Made by a program: the position numbers and the translations under genes. The notes under the pieces are model-generated. The model ran no database searches. It worked only from the letters and a program-made list of their open reading frames with translations, and was not told the origin of the DNA. A stretch of 15,965 nucleotides of DNA, taken from contig CAYUET010000048.1 of assembly GCA_964443875.1 (NCBI GenBank), positions 1 through 15,965 of the forward strand, in the 5' to 3' direction. The stretch is from CAYUET01 sp964443875 (GTDB lineage Bacteria; Auribacterota; JAFGBW01). Shown piece after piece: positions 14,460-15,965 of this stretch (position 1 is its first letter; each line of letters begins with the position of its first letter).

Positions 14460-15586
14460 TGAAAATTGCTTTGGTTTCCAGAGGGTTCAGTTCTCACAAG
14501 GGCGGCGCGGAACGTTTCACGAATTCACTGTGCAGGCAGCTTTTAAAGGCCGGGCATGAAGTGCATCTCTATTGTGGGGAGGACGTGCATACTCTCCTGC
14601 CGGGGATAAAGGTGTTTAAAATCCATTTCTGGAAAGGGATCTCTTTTTTGAAAATTCTTTCCTTTCACTATAGCGTGGGAGCCCTGCTGCGTAAGGAAAA
14701 GTACGATGTCATTTACGGGCTTTGCCAGTTCTTCCCCATGGGGGTTTATTACGCAGGCGGAGGGGTGCACAAGCACTGGATGAAGCTTCGCTATCCGAAT
14801 CCGTGTGTGAGAGCCCTGAAATACCTTTTGTCGCCTGTACATCTGAGCATGGTCTGGCTGGAACGGCATATCTGCGATCCTTTGAACCATCAGCATATCA
14901 TCACTAATTCAAGGCTGGTCAAATCCCATCTTCTTTCCTATTACGCCTTTCCGTCGGCCCGGATTCATGTGATTTATGACGGGGTGGATGCCGGGCTCTT
15001 TAATCCGGGGGTGAAAAAACAGGCGATTGCCCTGAAGACCCTTTACGGATTTGAGGAAAAGGATATTGTTTCAGGATTTATTTCAAACAACTGGCCCCGG
15101 AAAGGGCTGGATCTGATTTTAGCCGCTTTGGCGAAGCTTCCTTCACACTATAAGCTGGTCGTCGCCGGACGGGGAAACACAGATGCCTATAAGCATAAAA
15201 TGAAGGCTCTGGGCGTTAAAGAGGAACGGGTCCGTTTTCTGGGTGTTATGGAGGAAATTCAGAAGGTCTATGCCCTGACGGATGTCTTTCTTTTGCCCAC
15301 CCTGTATGATCCTTTTGCCCAGGTTTGCCGCGAGGCTCTGGCCTGCGGGATTCCGGTGGTGACCACTCCGGGAAACGGCGCTGCCGAGATGATCAAGCCC
15401 TATAAAAACGGCTTTGTCCTCCGGGATTTTTATGACGAGGCCGGGCTGGTTGATTTTTTAAGCCATCTGACCGCCGCCGGACTTCAGGAAATGAGTCAGG
15501 AATCGGTTTCATCCGTTGCCCGTCAGTCCTGGGAAGAAAACGCGAAACAGCATGAGGCGGTTTTTAAAAAGATCAGTTCTTTGTAA
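14459..15586 (+). CDS. GT4 glycosyltransferase, WaaG-like (LPS core)
   Basis: A 375-residue GT-B enzyme resembling WaaG, the transferase that adds the first hexose to heptose II in enteric LPS. Motifs are RGFSSHKGGAERF (8-20), VYYAGGGVHKHW (96-107), VIYDGVDAGLFNP (171-183), NWPRKGLDLILAAL (211-224), VVAGRG (234-239) and the donor-binding stretch DPFAQVCREALACGIPVVTT (284-303) with E292. It shares a TAATG stop-start overlap with the WaaP-like gene, so the two are translationally coupled and probably act in the same core assembly step. The donor could be glucose or another hexose. No clear terminator follows in the next 70 bases. Confidence 0.87.
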   Translation: MKIALVSRGFSSHKGGAERFTNSLCRQLLKAGHEVHLYCGEDVHTLLPGIKVFKIHFWKGISFLKILSFHYSVGALLRKEKYDVIYGLCQFFPMGVYYAGGGVHKHWMKLRYPNPCVRALKYLLSPVHLSMVWLERHICDPLNHQHIITNSRLVKSHLLSYYAFPSARIHVIYDGVDAGLFNPGVKKQAIALKTLYGFEEKDIVSGFISNNWPRKGLDLILAALAKLPSHYKLVVAGRGNTDAYKHKMKALGVKEERVRFLGVMEEIQKVYALTDVFLLPTLYDPFAQVCREALACGIPVVTTPGNGAAEMIKPYKNGFVLRDFYDEAGLVDFLSHLTAAGLQEMSQESVSSVARQSWEENAKQHEAVFKKISSL

Positions 15587-15659
15587 TTTTTTTCCTTTAT
15601 TGAAAAGATTTTTGAGTTATGATGAAGCGATAACCTCAATACATTAAGCGGGTAAGAAC

Positions 15660-15965
15660 ATGCTGGAAAAAATTCTGTTTTATGATCCTTCTGAAAATGC
15701 GGAAGCCACGCTTTCCGTGATCCAGTCTCTGGGGTACGACGTCCGCACGGTCGGTACTCCGGATGAGCTCTATTCTGAAGTTGCCGCCAATCCCTATGAT
15801 CTGATGATTACAGAAATCCAGGCGGATTATTTTATTGAAACCAGCGGGCTTTTTTCTTTTTTTGAAAAATTAAGAATTATTCTCCCTAATCAGATTCTGC
15901 CTCATATGGCGGTGACGAATACCCGTAATGTCTTTGATATTTCGCTGGCCGAAACGTATAAGGTC
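15660..15965 (+). CDS. Receiver-like protein, N-terminal part, cut by window end
   Basis: The first 102 codons of a gene that continues past the window. The N-terminus reads like a response-regulator receiver domain: KILFYDPSENAEATL (4-18), SLGYDVRTVGTPDEL (23-37) and YDLMITEIQAD (46-56). Where an active receiver has the phospho-accepting Asp after the third strand, this one has E52, and the acidic pair near residue 9 is reduced to one Asp (D9-P10). It may be a phosphorylation-independent pseudo-receiver. The C-terminal output domain is not visible. Only a weak GGGTAAG ribosome-binding site precedes the ATG. It may not belong with the LPS genes. Confidence 0.65.
   Translation, partial: MLEKILFYDPSENAEATLSVIQSLGYDVRTVGTPDELYSEVAANPYDLMITEIQADYFIETSGLFSFFEKLRIILPNQILPHMAVTNTRNVFDISLAETYKV

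Noticed and set aside
15600..15623. Promoter TTGAAA / TATGAT before the receiver-like gene
   Set aside because: The spacer is only 12 bp, too short for a sigma70 promoter, and no better pair was found in the interval.

Overview
The window reads as a chromosomal stretch of a Gram-negative, probably anaerobic bacterium, most likely a member of the Desulfobacterota (former Deltaproteobacteria). The reasons are inferential. The SufB/SufD scaffold is of the single-protein type common in anaerobes. RNase Y lies next to a zapA / 6S RNA / 5-formyl-THF cyclo-ligase block. LPS-core genes (heptosyltransferase, WaaP-type kinases, WaaG-like transferase) show an outer membrane. No mobile element, CRISPR array or phage gene is visible. 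A block of exactly 100 N (562-661) marks a draft scaffold join.

Layout. (1) 1-561: 3' part of an Fe-S cluster scaffold gene of the SUF system, running into the gap. (2) 662-750: tandem 31-bp hairpin repeats on the far side of the gap. (3) 773-2765: a divergent pair, a secreted coiled-coil protein of unknown function (minus) and a small exported CsgG-like protein (plus). The plus gene has a leader holding a possible 15-codon upstream ORF and a hairpin over its Shine-Dalgarno sequence. (4) 2774-7479: a translation operon with a strong sigma70-type promoter, tRNA-Val(GAC), infC (apparently with an AUA start), rpmI, rplT, pheS and pheT. (5) 7535-10523: zapA, then 6S RNA with its own near-consensus promoter, the folate gene (TTG start) and rny, closed by a textbook intrinsic terminator at 10541-10573. 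(6) 10694-15586: LPS inner-core assembly, with waaF, an oppositely oriented GT4 glycosyltransferase, two tandem Kdo/WaaP-family kinases and a WaaG-like glycosyltransferase. (7) 15660-end: start of a receiver-like protein cut by the window edge.

How the genes work together. The central third is core informational machinery: initiation factor, two 50S proteins, phenylalanyl-tRNA synthetase, a division-ring factor, the RNA polymerase-binding 6S RNA and the major mRNA-decay endonuclease. The last third builds and phosphorylates the heptose region of LPS. The last three LPS genes overlap (34 bp as the longest ORFs, then 1 bp), so they look translationally coupled. The least explained parts are the divergent secreted pair with its leader structure, the gap-associated repeats and the receiver-like gene with Glu where the phospho-accepting Asp is expected. 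No clearly new multi-gene system is evident; the strongest candidates for new biology are regulatory RNA features.
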